DNA of 64,000 nucleotides from Sphingomonas jeddahensis (GCF_001981525.1 NZ_MPSB01000011.1:1-64000), one strand, 5' to 3'; positions 54,305 through 63,899 are shown, numbered from the stretch's first letter. Program-made: numbers and translations. The notes: a model not told the origin generated them from the letters alone.

Positions 54305-55515
54305 AGCGCCTCCAGCTTGAACGTCTCGGGCGAGGAACCGAGCCGGTTCTGCGACGCCCCCTCTGCCCGCGCGATATAGCCGCGCGACTTTTCCACTTCG
54401 GTCGATAGCGTCGTCACCGTGGTTTTCATCGAATCGAGCGCCTTCAGCTTGAAGGTGTCGATGGCGTCCATCGTGTCATAGATGTTCTGGAACGCGCGCT
54501 GCAGCGTCTCAAGCGGCACCGCCGAGGACGATGCCTGTTCGTGGATTCGGGCGGTATTCTCGCGCAGCAGCTTGCCGGTCGAATCGATGATGTTCGCCGT
54601 GGTGGTGTTGAGCTGCGTGATCTGTTCCAGCACCAGTTTCTGGTTGGTCATCGCCTGCGCCACCGTCACCGCGGTGCGCAGCGCCGCCACGGTGGTGGTG
54701 GAGGCGCGATCGACGCCCTTGATCAGTTCGACATTGTTCTTCTTCACCAGATCCAGCGCGAGATAGCCCTGCACCGTCACCGCCATCTGCGTCAGCAGGT
54801 CCTGCGTGCGCTGGCGGGCGTAGAAGAGCGCGCTTTCGCGGATCGCCTTGGCCTTCGCCGGATCGGTCGCGTCGAGCTCGTTGGCCTTGTCCTCCAGCTT
54901 GCTGTCGAGCATCTTCGACATCTGGATCATCTGTTCCAGCTTGCCCATCGCCGACCATAGGTTCGCGCGCTCGGTATCGATCGAGGCATTGTCCATCAGC
55001 AGCTCGTCCTTGCCGGACGCGAGGCTCTTCAGGATCGAAGAAATGTGCGTCTGGCTGGACTTGTAGCTGTCGAAATAGTTGCGCGCCTTGTTGCCGAACG
55101 GGATCAGGCCGAAAAGCTTCTGCGGCGCGGTGAGATTGCCCTTCTTGCCGGGATCGAGATCTTCCACCACGCGGCGCAGCTGTGCCAGATCCTTGCCGAC
55201 ACCCGTCTCCTGATCCATCGCCCGCACCGGACGATCGAGGAAGCGGTTGGACTGGCCAGCGGCGTCGCGGATTTCCTTGGCGCCCATGTTGGTGATCGCA
55301 TCCACCACCTTGCCGAATTCAGGGCTGTTGGCGTCACGCTCCATCAACTGCTGGACCGCATAATCCGCGCGCTCCTCCAGCTTCGACTTCACGCCTTCCT
55401 CGACCGGCACTAGCCCGGCGGCTTTCTCGGTCGCCACTGTCGGCACCGGATCGGGCGGTGTCAGCTTCAGCGCCGGCTCGGTCGCGGTGGTCGTGTCCGG
55501 GTTCGTCGCCATCAA
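54301..55515 (-). CDS. telA: TelA family toxic anion resistance protein
   Basis: A 404-residue mostly helical, coiled-coil protein of the TelA family. Hallmarks are RFLDRPVRAMDQETGVGKDLAQLRRVVEDLDPGKKG, FGLIPFGNKARNYFDSYKSSQTHISSIL, ATTTVAALRTAVTVAQAM, and LNTTTANIIDSTGKLL. It has no signal peptide or membrane helix. It is transcribed as a pair with the XpaC-like gene, upstream of it. A TATATAAT-rich segment at 55575-55582 probably marks its promoter or that of the divergent TonB receptor. Confidence 0.9.
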   Translation of the reverse strand: MMATNPDTTTATEPALKLTPPDPVPTVATEKAAGLVPVEEGVKSKLEERADYAVQQLMERDANSPEFGKVVDAITNMGAKEIRDAAGQSNRFLDRPVRAMDQETGVGKDLAQLRRVVEDLDPGKKGNLTAPQKLFGLIPFGNKARNYFDSYKSSQTHISSILKSLASGKDELLMDNASIDTERANLWSAMGKLEQMIQMSKMLDSKLEDKANELDATDPAKAKAIRESALFYARQRTQDLLTQMAVTVQGYLALDLVKKNNVELIKGVDRASTTTVAALRTAVTVAQAMTNQKLVLEQITQLNTTTANIIDSTGKLLRENTARIHEQASSSAVPLETLQRAFQNIYDTMDAIDTFKLKALDSMKTTVTTLSTEVEKSRGYIARAEGASQNRLGSSPETFKLEAL

Positions 55516-55574
55516 TGTCCTCCAACGTCCCCACCACGATGGCGGCAGACGGGTGTTCGTTCAAGTGTATCAGG

Positions 55575-55584
55575 TATATAATAC
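55575..55584. promoter_or_regulatory. AT-rich promoter core between telA and TonB receptor
   Basis: TATATAATAC, an AT-rich island in a GC-rich region, lies between the divergent telA and TonB receptor genes. Read on the plus strand it gives a TATAAT -10 (55577-55582). Read on the minus strand, TATATA follows TTGCGC at a 17-base spacer. Which gene it serves is not clear. Confidence 0.4.
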
Positions 55585-55701
55585 GCTCATGCCTGTGGCG
55601 CAAAGCCTACAGCCCGCAGGGAAACGCACGAAGCTGTAACAAAGCTGCCATGCTGGCGGCATAGCGGCGGCGCCAGAAATCAGGATCAAAAGGGAATTAC
55701 C

Positions 55702-58245
55702 ATGAACCGCGCACTTGGCGGCGGCGTCGTCGCGATGCTGCTCGCCTGCACCTCGACGGCAGCACTCGCGCAGTCCGAGCCTGCGCCGGCCGACGCTGCG
55801 AACGACATCGTCGTCACCGCGCAGCTGCGGGAACAGGGTGCGACCGAGGTGCCGATCGCGCTGAGCGTCGTCGATGACGAACAGCTCGCGCGCCTCGGCC
55901 TGTACGAATTCTCGCAGGTCGCGCGCTTCGTGCCCGGCTTCGTGGTGCAGAACCAGTCGCCCAACAACCCCGGCTTCGTGATGCGCGGCATTACGTCCGA
56001 CAGCGGCACCGCGACCGAGGAACCGCGCGTGTCGGTGTTCCAGGATGGCGTGTCGATTTCCAAGTCGCGCGGCTCATACGTCGAGCTGTTCGACATGGAG
56101 CGTGTCGAGGTGGCCAAGGGCCCGCAATCGACGCTCTACGGCCGCGGCGCGCTGATCGGCGCGGTGAACCTCGTCCAGAACAAGGCCAAGCTCGATACCT
56201 ATGAAGCGGCGGGCATGGTCTCCTATGGCAATTACGACGCGCTGATCGGCGAGGGCATGGTTAACCTGCCGGTGGGGGAGGGCATGGCGGTGCGCGTCGC
56301 CGGCCGTATTCGCCAGCGTGACGGCTATGTCGAGAATCTGCTCGGCGGCGAGGATTTCAACTCGGTCGATACCAAGGCGATTCGCGGCAGCTTCCATGGC
56401 GAGAAGGGAGCGCTGACGTTCGACCTGATCGGCAATTACCAGCGTGACAAGGCCGCGGGCACTGCGTTCAAGTCGATCGCCTATAACCCAACCAACCCGA
56501 CGACGGGCGAAGTGATCGGTACGCGCAGCCGCTACAGCGGCGCGGCGCTGGCGCCGACGGCCGGTATCGAGAACGGCAAGGATCTCGGCCTCGATCGTCA
56601 GGTCTGGGGCATCACTGGCATCACCGGGCTGGAGCTGGGGCAGGGGCTGAACCTCACCTCCATCACCGCCTTCCGCCGCTTCGATTCGCTGGAGGTGTTC
56701 GACATCGATGGCCTGTCGCTGCCGATCCTTCAGGCCGCCGAGGACGCGCACGGCAAGCAGTTCAGCCAGGAACTGCGCCTCAACTTTGAATCCGATCGCG
56801 TCAGCGCCTTTGTCGGCGCCAGCTACTTCCACGAGGACGGCCGCCAGCGCGTGCCCACCGCTTATGATGAGCGGATGACGCTGGCGCAGCTCGCCGGCGC
56901 GCTGAACGGTGGCGGCGCCATTCCCGGCCGTGCGGCGACCGATCCGGCGCCCGCCGCGCTGTTCGGCAACACCGCCTTCACCCGCACGTTGCTGCAGGGC
57001 GTGGCGCAGGGCTACGGCCTGGTGCTGCCGACCGCGCTGGCGCAGGGGCTCGCGGCGAACCTCAAGCCGTCGCACGTCGAAACCAACACCAATGGTTCGC
57101 GTACCGATGCGATCGACGTCTTCGGCGACGTGACCTTCCGGCTGTCCGACCAGTTTGAGATCGGCGGCGGCCTGCGCTACACCCATGATGACAAGCGCAG
57201 CACGTACAGCGCCGCGGTGGTCAACGGCCGCTCGATCCTCGGCGGCCTGATCGGCTCGCTGACCCAACCGGCGGCGATCCGTAATCAGCTACTCGCCGGC
57301 CTCGCCACGCCGGGCGCGGCCAACATCCCGCTCTCGCCACTGTTCCCGGTCCCGCTGTTCGGCATCTCCTCGCAGCCGACCGCCGGCAATGGCGGCGTGG
57401 ACAGGGCGGAGCTCGACAATGGCGGCTTCTCGTGGCGCGCCACCGCGCGTTACACGCCGAGCGACGCGGTCAACATCTACGCCACCTATGCGCGTGGCCG
57501 TCGTCCGCAGGTGCTGGCGGCCTCCGGCCCCGCCGCGCCGTTCGGGGCGGCCGAGTTCGAGGTGCTGCCGAGCGAGACGGTCGACAGCTTCGAGCTGGGC
57601 GCCAAGACCGCGCTGCTCAACCGTACCCTGTTCGCTGACGGCTCAGTGTTCTTTTACCAGTATGACAATTTCCAGACGACGGTACTGGAGGGGACGCAGT
57701 TCATCCCGACCAACGCGGGCAAGGCCGAAAGCTACGGCTTCGAAGGCCAGCTGCGCTGGGTGCCAAGCGACGTCGTGACCCTGTTCGCGACCTATGGCTA
57801 CAACCACAGCCGCTTTAAGTCCGGCATCCGTGACGGCAATCGCTTCCGCCTCTCGCCGGACCATCTCGCCTCCGCCGGCGCGATCGTCGGCGTGCCATTG
57901 GGTGCCGGCAAGATCACCTTCTCGCCCTCGGTCACCTATCAGTCGCGCGTCTTCTTCGACGACGACAACGACCGGTCGGATCTTCAGCAGCGCCCCGGCC
58001 GGCTGGTGCCGGACAACCTCGTCGACGAGACGCAGAAGGGCTATGCGCTGGTCAACGCGCGCATCGGCTATGCCGCGCCGAACGATGCCTGGCGGCTGGA
58101 GGCGTTCATCGAGAACGCGTTTGACCAGAATTACATCATCGATGCGGGCAATTCGGGCGACAACCTCGGCTTGCCGACGTTTATCGCCGGCACTCCGCGC
58201 TTCTACGGCGTTCAGGCGAGCTTCCGCTTCGGCGGGCGCAACTGA
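55702..58245 (+). CDS. TonB-dependent receptor
   Basis: An 847-residue outer-membrane receptor. A signal peptide ends after about residue 24 (ACTSTAALAQ). A TonB box (DIVVTAQLRE), a plug with VEVAKGPQSTLYGRGALIGAVNLV, and a barrel that ends in RFGGRN complete it. No FecR anti-sigma or siderophore genes are nearby. It is divergent from telA with a 186-base gap and followed by typA after a hairpin. The ligand is unknown. It differs clearly from the receptor at 7946, which carries a different barrel. Confidence 0.93.
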   Translation: MNRALGGGVVAMLLACTSTAALAQSEPAPADAANDIVVTAQLREQGATEVPIALSVVDDEQLARLGLYEFSQVARFVPGFVVQNQSPNNPGFVMRGITSDSGTATEEPRVSVFQDGVSISKSRGSYVELFDMERVEVAKGPQSTLYGRGALIGAVNLVQNKAKLDTYEAAGMVSYGNYDALIGEGMVNLPVGEGMAVRVAGRIRQRDGYVENLLGGEDFNSVDTKAIRGSFHGEKGALTFDLIGNYQRDKAAGTAFKSIAYNPTNPTTGEVIGTRSRYSGAALAPTAGIENGKDLGLDRQVWGITGITGLELGQGLNLTSITAFRRFDSLEVFDIDGLSLPILQAAEDAHGKQFSQELRLNFESDRVSAFVGASYFHEDGRQRVPTAYDERMTLAQLAGALNGGGAIPGRAATDPAPAALFGNTAFTRTLLQGVAQGYGLVLPTALAQGLAANLKPSHVETNTNGSRTDAIDVFGDVTFRLSDQFEIGGGLRYTHDDKRSTYSAAVVNGRSILGGLIGSLTQPAAIRNQLLAGLATPGAANIPLSPLFPVPLFGISSQPTAGNGGVDRAELDNGGFSWRATARYTPSDAVNIYATYARGRRPQVLAASGPAAPFGAAEFEVLPSETVDSFELGAKTALLNRTLFADGSVFFYQYDNFQTTVLEGTQFIPTNAGKAESYGFEGQLRWVPSDVVTLFATYGYNHSRFKSGIRDGNRFRLSPDHLASAGAIVGVPLGAGKITFSPSVTYQSRVFFDDDNDRSDLQQRPGRLVPDNLVDETQKGYALVNARIGYAAPNDAWRLEAFIENAFDQNYIIDAGNSGDNLGLPTFIAGTPRFYGVQASFRFGGRN

Positions 58246-58265
58246 CGGCCCGGCGGTCGCGCCTC

Positions 58266-58322
58266 CCGGTCCAGGAAGTCGGGGTTCAGGGTCGACAAAG
58301 GCCCGACGACCGCCTGGACCGG
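58266..58322. terminator. Long hairpin after TonB receptor
   Basis: CCGGTCCAGG (58266-58275) pairs with CCTGGACCGG (58313-58322), and GTCGGG (58278-58283) pairs with CCCGAC (58302-58307). A two-part stem of 16 pairs is therefore possible between the TonB receptor and typA. No U-run follows, so a Rho-independent role is uncertain. Confidence 0.45.
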
Positions 58323-58430
58323 CGCTGCGAACGCCCACGCCGGCCCGTATTTTCACCCCACTGGCGTTCGCGCGCGCTTTCGTCTAAGCGCGCCGCGACC
58401 CCGCGCCGGGCCGCGGCCATTCCAGGATAA

Positions 58431-60257
58431 ATGATGCAACTGCGCAACATCGCCATCATCGCGCACGTCGATCATGGCAAAACCACTCTCGTCGACCAGC
58501 TCTTCCGCCAGTCGGGCACCTTCCGAGACAACCAGCGCATCGAAGAGCGCGCGATGGATTCGAACGATCTCGAGAAGGAGCGCGGGATCACCATCCTTGC
58601 CAAGCCGACCTCGATCGAGTGGGAAGGCACGCGCATCAACATCGTCGATACGCCGGGCCACGCGGATTTCGGCGGCGAAGTGGAGCGCATCCTCTCGATG
58701 GTGGACGGCGTGATCCTGCTGGTCGACTCGTCCGAAGGCGCGATGCCGCAGACGAAGTTCGTGACCGGCAAGGCGCTGGCGCTCGGCCTGCGCCCGATCG
58801 TGGTGGTCAACAAGGTCGACCGCCCCGACCAGCGCATCCAGGAAGTGCTGGATGAGGTGTTCGACCTGTTCGTCAGCCTCGACGCGACTGACGAGCAGCT
58901 CGACTTCCCGGTGCTCTACGCCTCGGGCCGCAATGGCTATGCCAGCGAGGATCCCGACCGCCGCGAGGGCACGCTGACCCCGCTGTTCCAGAAGATCGTC
59001 GATCACGTGCCGCCGCCGGCGCTCGACGTCGACGCGCCCTTCACCTTCCTGGTGACGCTGCTCGATCGCGACAACTTCCTGGGCCGCGTGCTGACGGGCC
59101 GCGTCACGTCGGGCACCGTGAAGGTGAATCAGCCGATCCACGCGCTCGACATGGACGGCAAGGTGATCGAGACCGGCCGCGCCTCCAAGATCATGACCTT
59201 CCAGGGCCTCGAGCGCGTGCCGACCGACGAAGCGCGCGCGGGCGACATCATCAGCCTCGCGGGCCTCGCGGTCGCCACCGTGTCGAACACCATTGCCGAC
59301 ACCAGCGTCACCGAGCCGATCCAGGCGCAGCCGATCGATCCGCCGACGCTGTCGATGCGCTTCGCCGTGAACGACTCGCCGATGGCGGGCCGCGAGGGCA
59401 GCAAGGTGACGAGCCGCATGATCCGCGACCGTCTGTTCCGCGAAGCCGAATCGAACGTCGCCATCAAGGTGACCGAATCGTCCGACCGCGACAGCTATGA
59501 AGTCGCTGGCCGCGGCGAACTTCAGCTCGGCGTGCTGATCGAGACGATGCGCCGCGAGGGCTTCGAGCTTGGCATCAGCCGCCCGCGCGTGCTGTTCCGC
59601 GAAGACGAGAACGGCAAGCGCACCGAGCCGTACGAGACCGTCATCATCGACGTGGACGAGGAATATTCGGGCACGGTCGTGGAGAAGATGAACCTGCGCA
59701 AGGCCGAGATGACCGACATGCGCCCGTCGGGTGGCGGCAAGACGCGCATCACCTTCTCCGCGCCCTCGCGCGGCATGATCGGCTACCATGGCGAGTTCCT
59801 GTCGGACACGCGCGGTACCGGCATCATGAACCGGCTGTTTGAAAAGTATGGCCCGCACAAGGGCGCGATCGAGGGCCGCAAGAACGGCGTGCTGATCTCC
59901 AACGGCGCTGGCGAGGCACAGGGCTATGCGCTTGGCCCGCTTGAGGCTCGCGGCATCTTGTTCGTCGGCCATGGTGAGGCGCTCTATGAGGGCATGATCA
60001 TCGGCGAAAACGCCAAGACGGAAGACCTCGAGGTCAACCCGATGAAGGCCAAGCAGCTGACCAATTTCCGCGCGTCGGGCGGCAAAGACGATGCGATCCG
60101 TCTCACCCCGCCGAAGAAGATGACGCTGGAACAGGCGATTGCGTACATCGACGACGACGAGATGGTCGAGGTGACCCCCAAGACGATCCGTCTGCGCAAG
60201 CGCTTCCTCGATCCGAACGAGCGCAAGCGCAACAAGCGGTCCGCCGAAGCGGCGTGA
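58431..60257 (+). CDS. typA: Ribosome-binding GTPase TypA/BipA
   Basis: A 608-residue translational GTPase involved in ribosome assembly and stress adaptation. G motifs are intact: AHVDHGKTTL (G1), DTPGHADFGGEVER (G3), VVNKVDRPDQR (G4). The elongation-factor-like domains and the C-terminal RASGGKDDAI segment match BipA. ATG at 58431 is doubled (ATGATG). It overlaps the next oxidoreductase by GTGA, an unusual coupling for a housekeeping gene. Confidence 0.97.
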   Translation: MMQLRNIAIIAHVDHGKTTLVDQLFRQSGTFRDNQRIEERAMDSNDLEKERGITILAKPTSIEWEGTRINIVDTPGHADFGGEVERILSMVDGVILLVDSSEGAMPQTKFVTGKALALGLRPIVVVNKVDRPDQRIQEVLDEVFDLFVSLDATDEQLDFPVLYASGRNGYASEDPDRREGTLTPLFQKIVDHVPPPALDVDAPFTFLVTLLDRDNFLGRVLTGRVTSGTVKVNQPIHALDMDGKVIETGRASKIMTFQGLERVPTDEARAGDIISLAGLAVATVSNTIADTSVTEPIQAQPIDPPTLSMRFAVNDSPMAGREGSKVTSRMIRDRLFREAESNVAIKVTESSDRDSYEVAGRGELQLGVLIETMRREGFELGISRPRVLFREDENGKRTEPYETVIIDVDEEYSGTVVEKMNLRKAEMTDMRPSGGGKTRITFSAPSRGMIGYHGEFLSDTRGTGIMNRLFEKYGPHKGAIEGRKNGVLISNGAGEAQGYALGPLEARGILFVGHGEALYEGMIIGENAKTEDLEVNPMKAKQLTNFRASGGKDDAIRLTPPKKMTLEQAIAYIDDDEMVEVTPKTIRLRKRFLDPNERKRNKRSAEAA

Positions 60258-61357
60258 GTGCTGCGCCGGCCAGCGCCGACCCGGTACGCGTCGGCCTGAT
60301 CGGCTATGGTTACGCGGGGCGTGTATTCCACGCCCCGCTGATTGCAGCGAGCGACGGGATTGAGCTGATCGCCGTCGCCTCGTCGCGCCCCGAAGCGGTG
60401 CGCGAGTCTTTCGCCGGCGTGGCGGTTGAGCCGACACCTGCGGGGTTGATCGCGCGCGACGACATCGACTTGATCGTCATCGCCAGTCCGAATGACAGCC
60501 ACGCACCGCTGGCGCGAGCAGCGCTTCAGGCGGGCAAGCATGTCGTCGTGGACAAGCCGTTCGCGCTTTCGCTGGATGAGGCGCGAAGCGTATGCGCCGC
60601 GGCAGAGCGGGCCGGGCGGCTCTTGGCCGTGTTCCACAATCGACGCTGGGACAGCGACTTTCTCAGCGTTCGCGCCGCGATCGAGCGCGGAGATGCCGGA
60701 CAGGTCGCGCACTTCGAAAGCCACTTCGACCGGTTTCGGCCCGAGGTCCGCGATCGCTGGCGCGAGCGTGCGGGCGGGGGCGGCGGGATCTGGTATGATC
60801 TCGGCCCGCACCTGATCGATCAGGCGCTTCAATTGTTCGGCCTGCCCGACGTGGTCGAGGCGAGCCTGGCGGCGCTGCGGCCCGGTGCGAATGCCGACGA
60901 CTGGGCACATGCCGTGCTACATTATCCCGACAGGCGGGTGATTCTTCATGCCAGCATGCTGGCGGCGGGTGGCAGCGCTAGGTTCATCGCTCATGGCACG
61001 GACGGCAGCCTCGTCAAGCAGCGCGGCGATCAGCAGGAGGCGCAGCTGCTCGCCGGCATGGTCCCCGGGGCGGCAGGCTGGGGTGAGGATAACGATCCGC
61101 TCAGGCTCTACCGCGCGGACGATTGCCGCACGCTGCCGCTAGTCGCCGGCGACCAACGCACCTTTTACTGCGGCGTGGCGCATGCGATCAGCGGCACCGG
61201 GCCGAACCCGGTGCCGCCGATCGAGGCGCTGGCGGTGATGGCTGTGATCGAGGCTGGTTTGAGCGCGTCTGCGGACCGCTGCGCAACACCGCTGGATCTT
61301 ACTCCCGCAGAACGCGCGATGTTCGCCGTCGGCAGGCGCGCCAGCGGCCAAACGTAG
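60254..61357 (+). CDS. Gfo/Idh/MocA family oxidoreductase
   Basis: A 367-residue NAD(P)-dependent sugar or inositol-type oxidoreductase. The Rossmann motif is VGLIGYGYAGRVFHAPL, with HVVVDKPFALSLDEA in the place of the usual EKP, and GGGGIWYDLGPHLIDQALQLFG is the conserved mid-domain. The GTG at 60254 overlaps the typA stop by 4 bases. The substrate is unknown. It is the last gene of the typA unit, with a convergent EVE gene downstream. Confidence 0.88.
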   Translation: MSAAPASADPVRVGLIGYGYAGRVFHAPLIAASDGIELIAVASSRPEAVRESFAGVAVEPTPAGLIARDDIDLIVIASPNDSHAPLARAALQAGKHVVVDKPFALSLDEARSVCAAAERAGRLLAVFHNRRWDSDFLSVRAAIERGDAGQVAHFESHFDRFRPEVRDRWRERAGGGGGIWYDLGPHLIDQALQLFGLPDVVEASLAALRPGANADDWAHAVLHYPDRRVILHASMLAAGGSARFIAHGTDGSLVKQRGDQQEAQLLAGMVPGAAGWGEDNDPLRLYRADDCRTLPLVAGDQRTFYCGVAHAISGTGPNPVPPIEALAVMAVIEAGLSASADRCATPLDLTPAERAMFAVGRRASGQT

Positions 61358-61421
61358 CGGCCGTCGCGAGCGCTGAAGCCGCTACACGAGACAGCACTCG
61401 CGATGTAGCGGGATGCGCAGC

Positions 61422-61826
61422 CTAACTGGCTCCCCCAAGCTCCATCAGCACGGTCCATTCCTCGTCACGCACCGGGGTGACCGACAGCCGGCTCTGCCGC
61501 AGCACTTCCAGGGTGGCGAGCCGCGGATCACTCTTCATCGTCGCCAGCGGCACCGGCGTTGCGAGCTTCTCCACTGGACGTACCCGCACGGATGCCCACT
61601 CGCCCTTCTCACCGTCCGGTTGCCAGGCCCGCGTGATCTCCATCACGCCGACCGCGGCCTTCTCCTTGTTGGAATGATAAAAGATCGCGCGATCGCCCAA
61701 CTGCATCTCCTTCAGGAAATTGCGCGCGGTGTAGTTTCGTACGCCGTCCCATTCGGTATCGCCGTCGCGGGTCAGGTGATCCCAGCCGTATACGTCCGGC
61801 TCCGATCGAAGCAGCCAATAGGCCAT
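61422..61826 (-). CDS. EVE domain protein
   Basis: A 134-residue EVE (YTH-related) protein, which in other systems binds modified nucleic-acid bases. The signature WDGVRNYTARNFLKEMQLGDRAIFYHSN and the start MAYWLLRSEPDVYGWDHL are diagnostic. Small GC palindromes follow it upstream (61846-61884). Its cellular role here is unknown. Confidence 0.9.
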   Translation of the reverse strand: MAYWLLRSEPDVYGWDHLTRDGDTEWDGVRNYTARNFLKEMQLGDRAIFYHSNKEKAAVGVMEITRAWQPDGEKGEWASVRVRPVEKLATPVPLATMKSDPRLATLEVLRQSRLSVTPVRDEEWTVLMELGGAS

Positions 61827-61893
61827 AGTCGCCCCTAAACTCCTGATGAACGCCCGGTTCCGGGCGGGTTCAGCCCGAATCGGGCACTAGCAT

Positions 61894-61919
61894 TGAACAC
61901 GCTGAATACCTCGTGCGTT
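61894..61919 (+). promoter_or_regulatory. Weaker EcfG-like promoter
   Basis: TGAAC (61894-61898), a 17-base spacer, then CGTT (61916-61919). It matches the EcfG consensus except for the first base. The predicted start is near 61926, about 40 bases before the exported protein at 61967. Confidence 0.35.
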
Positions 61920-61966
61920 TACGCCCGCAGAGCGGACCGAGTGTATCCGAGTAATGGAGGTTCGAA

Positions 61967-62335
61967 ATGAACGGTTTTCTGATGAAGGCAGGGCTGGGCA
62001 CCGCGATGGCCGCCACCGCCCTTGCCGCGGCAGCACCCGCCGATGCGCAGCGCTGGCGTCACCGTGGTTATGACCGCGGTGGCGATGTCGCCGCGGGCGC
62101 GCTGATCGGCGGTGTGATCGGATTGGGCCTTGGTGCCGCGATCGCGTCGAACGACCGCGGGCGCTGGGGTGGCTACGGTTATGATGGATATGGATACGAC
62201 GGCTATGCCCGGCGTGGCTGGGGACCGCAGCCTTACTATAACGATTATCGCTATAACTATCGTCCGCGCTGTTTTCGGCAGTGGCGGTGGGATCCCTATT
62301 ACGGCGGGCGGGTTCCGGTTCGGGTTTGCCGCTGA
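61967..62335 (+). CDS. Exported glycine-zipper protein
   Basis: A 122-residue protein. A signal peptide ends near residue 27 (AAAAPADAQ). A glycine-zipper helix (AAGALIGGVIGLGLGAAIAS, about residues 42-61) is followed by Gly/Tyr-rich repeats (YGYDGYGYDGY) and a C-terminal segment with two Cys (RPRCFRQWRWD, VRVCR). Such proteins are usually envelope components, often stress-induced. A possible EcfG-like promoter lies upstream. Function is not known. Confidence 0.78.
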   Translation: MNGFLMKAGLGTAMAATALAAAAPADAQRWRHRGYDRGGDVAAGALIGGVIGLGLGAAIASNDRGRWGGYGYDGYGYDGYARRGWGPQPYYNDYRYNYRPRCFRQWRWDPYYGGRVPVRVCR

Positions 62336-62433
62336 TCGAGATTGACGCGCACGCAGGGGGCGGTGCGGGGGCGATGCTTCCCGCACCGCTTTTTTCTTGG
62401 GTGCCGCGCCTTGATGGTTTAGTCGCGCCGGCC

Positions 62434-62736
62434 ATGACCGATACGCCACCCGACCATCTCTCGATCGATCCGTCGAGCCCGTATTTCGACCAACCGACGC
62501 TGGAGCGCGGAATCGGCATTCGCTTCAAGGGGCAGGAGCGCAATGACGTCGAGGAATATTCGATCTCGGAAGGCTGGATCCGCGTGGCGCTCGGCAAGAA
62601 GGTCGATCGGCATGGCCGACCGTTGACGATTAAGCTGAGCGGCCCGGTGGAGGCATATTTTCAGACCGGTGGAGAGCAGGCGGACGACGCGGAAGCGACC
62701 GGCAAAGATGAGGCCGAGAAGAGCGATCAGGTCTGA
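62434..62736 (+). CDS. DUF3297 family protein
   Basis: A 100-residue small acidic protein of DUF3297. Family segments are PPDHLSIDPSSPYFD, RGIGIRFKGQERNDVEEYSISEGWIRVALGKKVDRHGRPLTIKL, and GPVEAYFQ. The ATG at 62434 is chosen over longer in-frame starts because it begins the family homology. The C-terminal 20 residues are charged and probably disordered. Function unknown. Confidence 0.85.
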   Translation: MTDTPPDHLSIDPSSPYFDQPTLERGIGIRFKGQERNDVEEYSISEGWIRVALGKKVDRHGRPLTIKLSGPVEAYFQTGGEQADDAEATGKDEAEKSDQV

Positions 62737-62927
62737 TCCCGGCGCTGGTTCGGATCGCCGCGCTCACTGACGTCGGCAAGACATTGTGGATTCCGCGGTG
62801 ATCTGCGACTCGCCCGTCTCAAGGTCGCGCAGACGCGGCGGGCTCGATTTAGTCTGAGTGTTTGCAGAACAGCGAGTAGTTGAGCGGCGGGTGCGCGATA
62901 CGCAGATCCCGCCGCCCCCAAGAAGTA

Positions 62928-63899
62928 TCACGCAGCCGCGAGCGCCAGCCGCGCTTTTGCCGCTTTATACTCACGCTCCATGCGGTCGATGCGCTCTGCC
63001 ACAGGCTCGACCTTCTGTACCGCGCCGATGCCCTGGCCCGATCCCCAGATGTCACGCCAAGCCTTCGCCTTGGGCGCATTGTTGCCCTGACCGAAGTTCA
63101 TGGTCTTGTAATCGCCTTCCGGCAGATTGTCCGGATCGAGCCCAGCCGCCTCGATCGAGCCGCGCAGGTAATTGCCGTGCACGCCGGTGAAGAGGTTGGA
63201 ATAGACGATGTCCGCGGCCTTGCCGGCGACGATACCCTGCTTGTAGCCCTCGTCCGCATTCGCCTCGACGGTGGCGATGAAGGGGGAGCCGATATAGGCG
63301 AAGTCGGCGCCCATCGCCTGTGCTGCGAGCACCGCATCACCGGTGGCGATCGACCCTGACAATGCGACCGGTCCGTCGAACCACTGGCGGATTTCGGAAA
63401 CGATCGCGAAGGGTGAGAGTCGGCCCGCGTGGCCGCCGGCACCAGCGGCCACCGGGATCAGCCCGTCCGCACCCTTTTCGATCGCCTTGCGGGCGAACCG
63501 GTCATCGATCACGTCGTGGAAGGTGATGCCGCCCCAGTTATGGACGGCCTGGTTCAACTCCTCACGCGCGCCAAGCGAGGTGATTGTGATCGGCACTTGC
63601 CACTTCTCGCAGGTGGCAAGATCGGCTTCGAGGCGATCGTTGGATTTGTGGACGATCTGGTTGACGGCGAAGGGCGCCGCGGGGCGGTCGGGATTGTCGC
63701 GGTTGTGCGCGGCCAGTTCCTCGGTGATCCGGTGCAGCCACTCGTCGAGCAAACCCTGTGGTCGTGCGTTCAGCGCCGGGAAGGAGCCAACGACCCCCGC
63801 CTTGCACTGAGCGATCACCAGATCGGGCCCGGAGATGATGAAAAGCGGCGAACCGATGACCGGCAGGCGCAGGCGGGAGAGGATAGCTGGTACCGACAT
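62928..63899 (-). CDS. Nitronate monooxygenase-family flavoprotein
   Basis: A 323-residue FMN-dependent TIM-barrel enzyme of the nitronate monooxygenase/enoyl reductase II family. It has LPVIGSPLFIISGPDLVIAQCKAGVVG near the N-terminus, AAGAGGHAGR as the flavin-binding loop, and PVALSGSIATGDAVLAAQAMGADFAYIGSPF. It oxidises alkyl nitronates or reduces other substrates; specificity is open. It is the last gene in the window and transcribed leftward. Confidence 0.87.
   Translation of the reverse strand: MSVPAILSRLRLPVIGSPLFIISGPDLVIAQCKAGVVGSFPALNARPQGLLDEWLHRITEELAAHNRDNPDRPAAPFAVNQIVHKSNDRLEADLATCEKWQVPITITSLGAREELNQAVHNWGGITFHDVIDDRFARKAIEKGADGLIPVAAGAGGHAGRLSPFAIVSEIRQWFDGPVALSGSIATGDAVLAAQAMGADFAYIGSPFIATVEANADEGYKQGIVAGKAADIVYSNLFTGVHGNYLRGSIEAAGLDPDNLPEGDYKTMNFGQGNNAPKAKAWRDIWGSGQGIGAVQKVEPVAERIDRMEREYKAAKARLALAAA

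Noticed and set aside
58353..60437. A 694-residue open frame antisense to typA
   Set aside because: typA motifs are complete, and the frame is a high-GC antisense artefact.
62130..62215. Short tandem repeats that could suggest a CRISPR or satellite
   Set aside because: They are codon-level repeats for Gly-Tyr-Asp in a coding gene, with no spacers.
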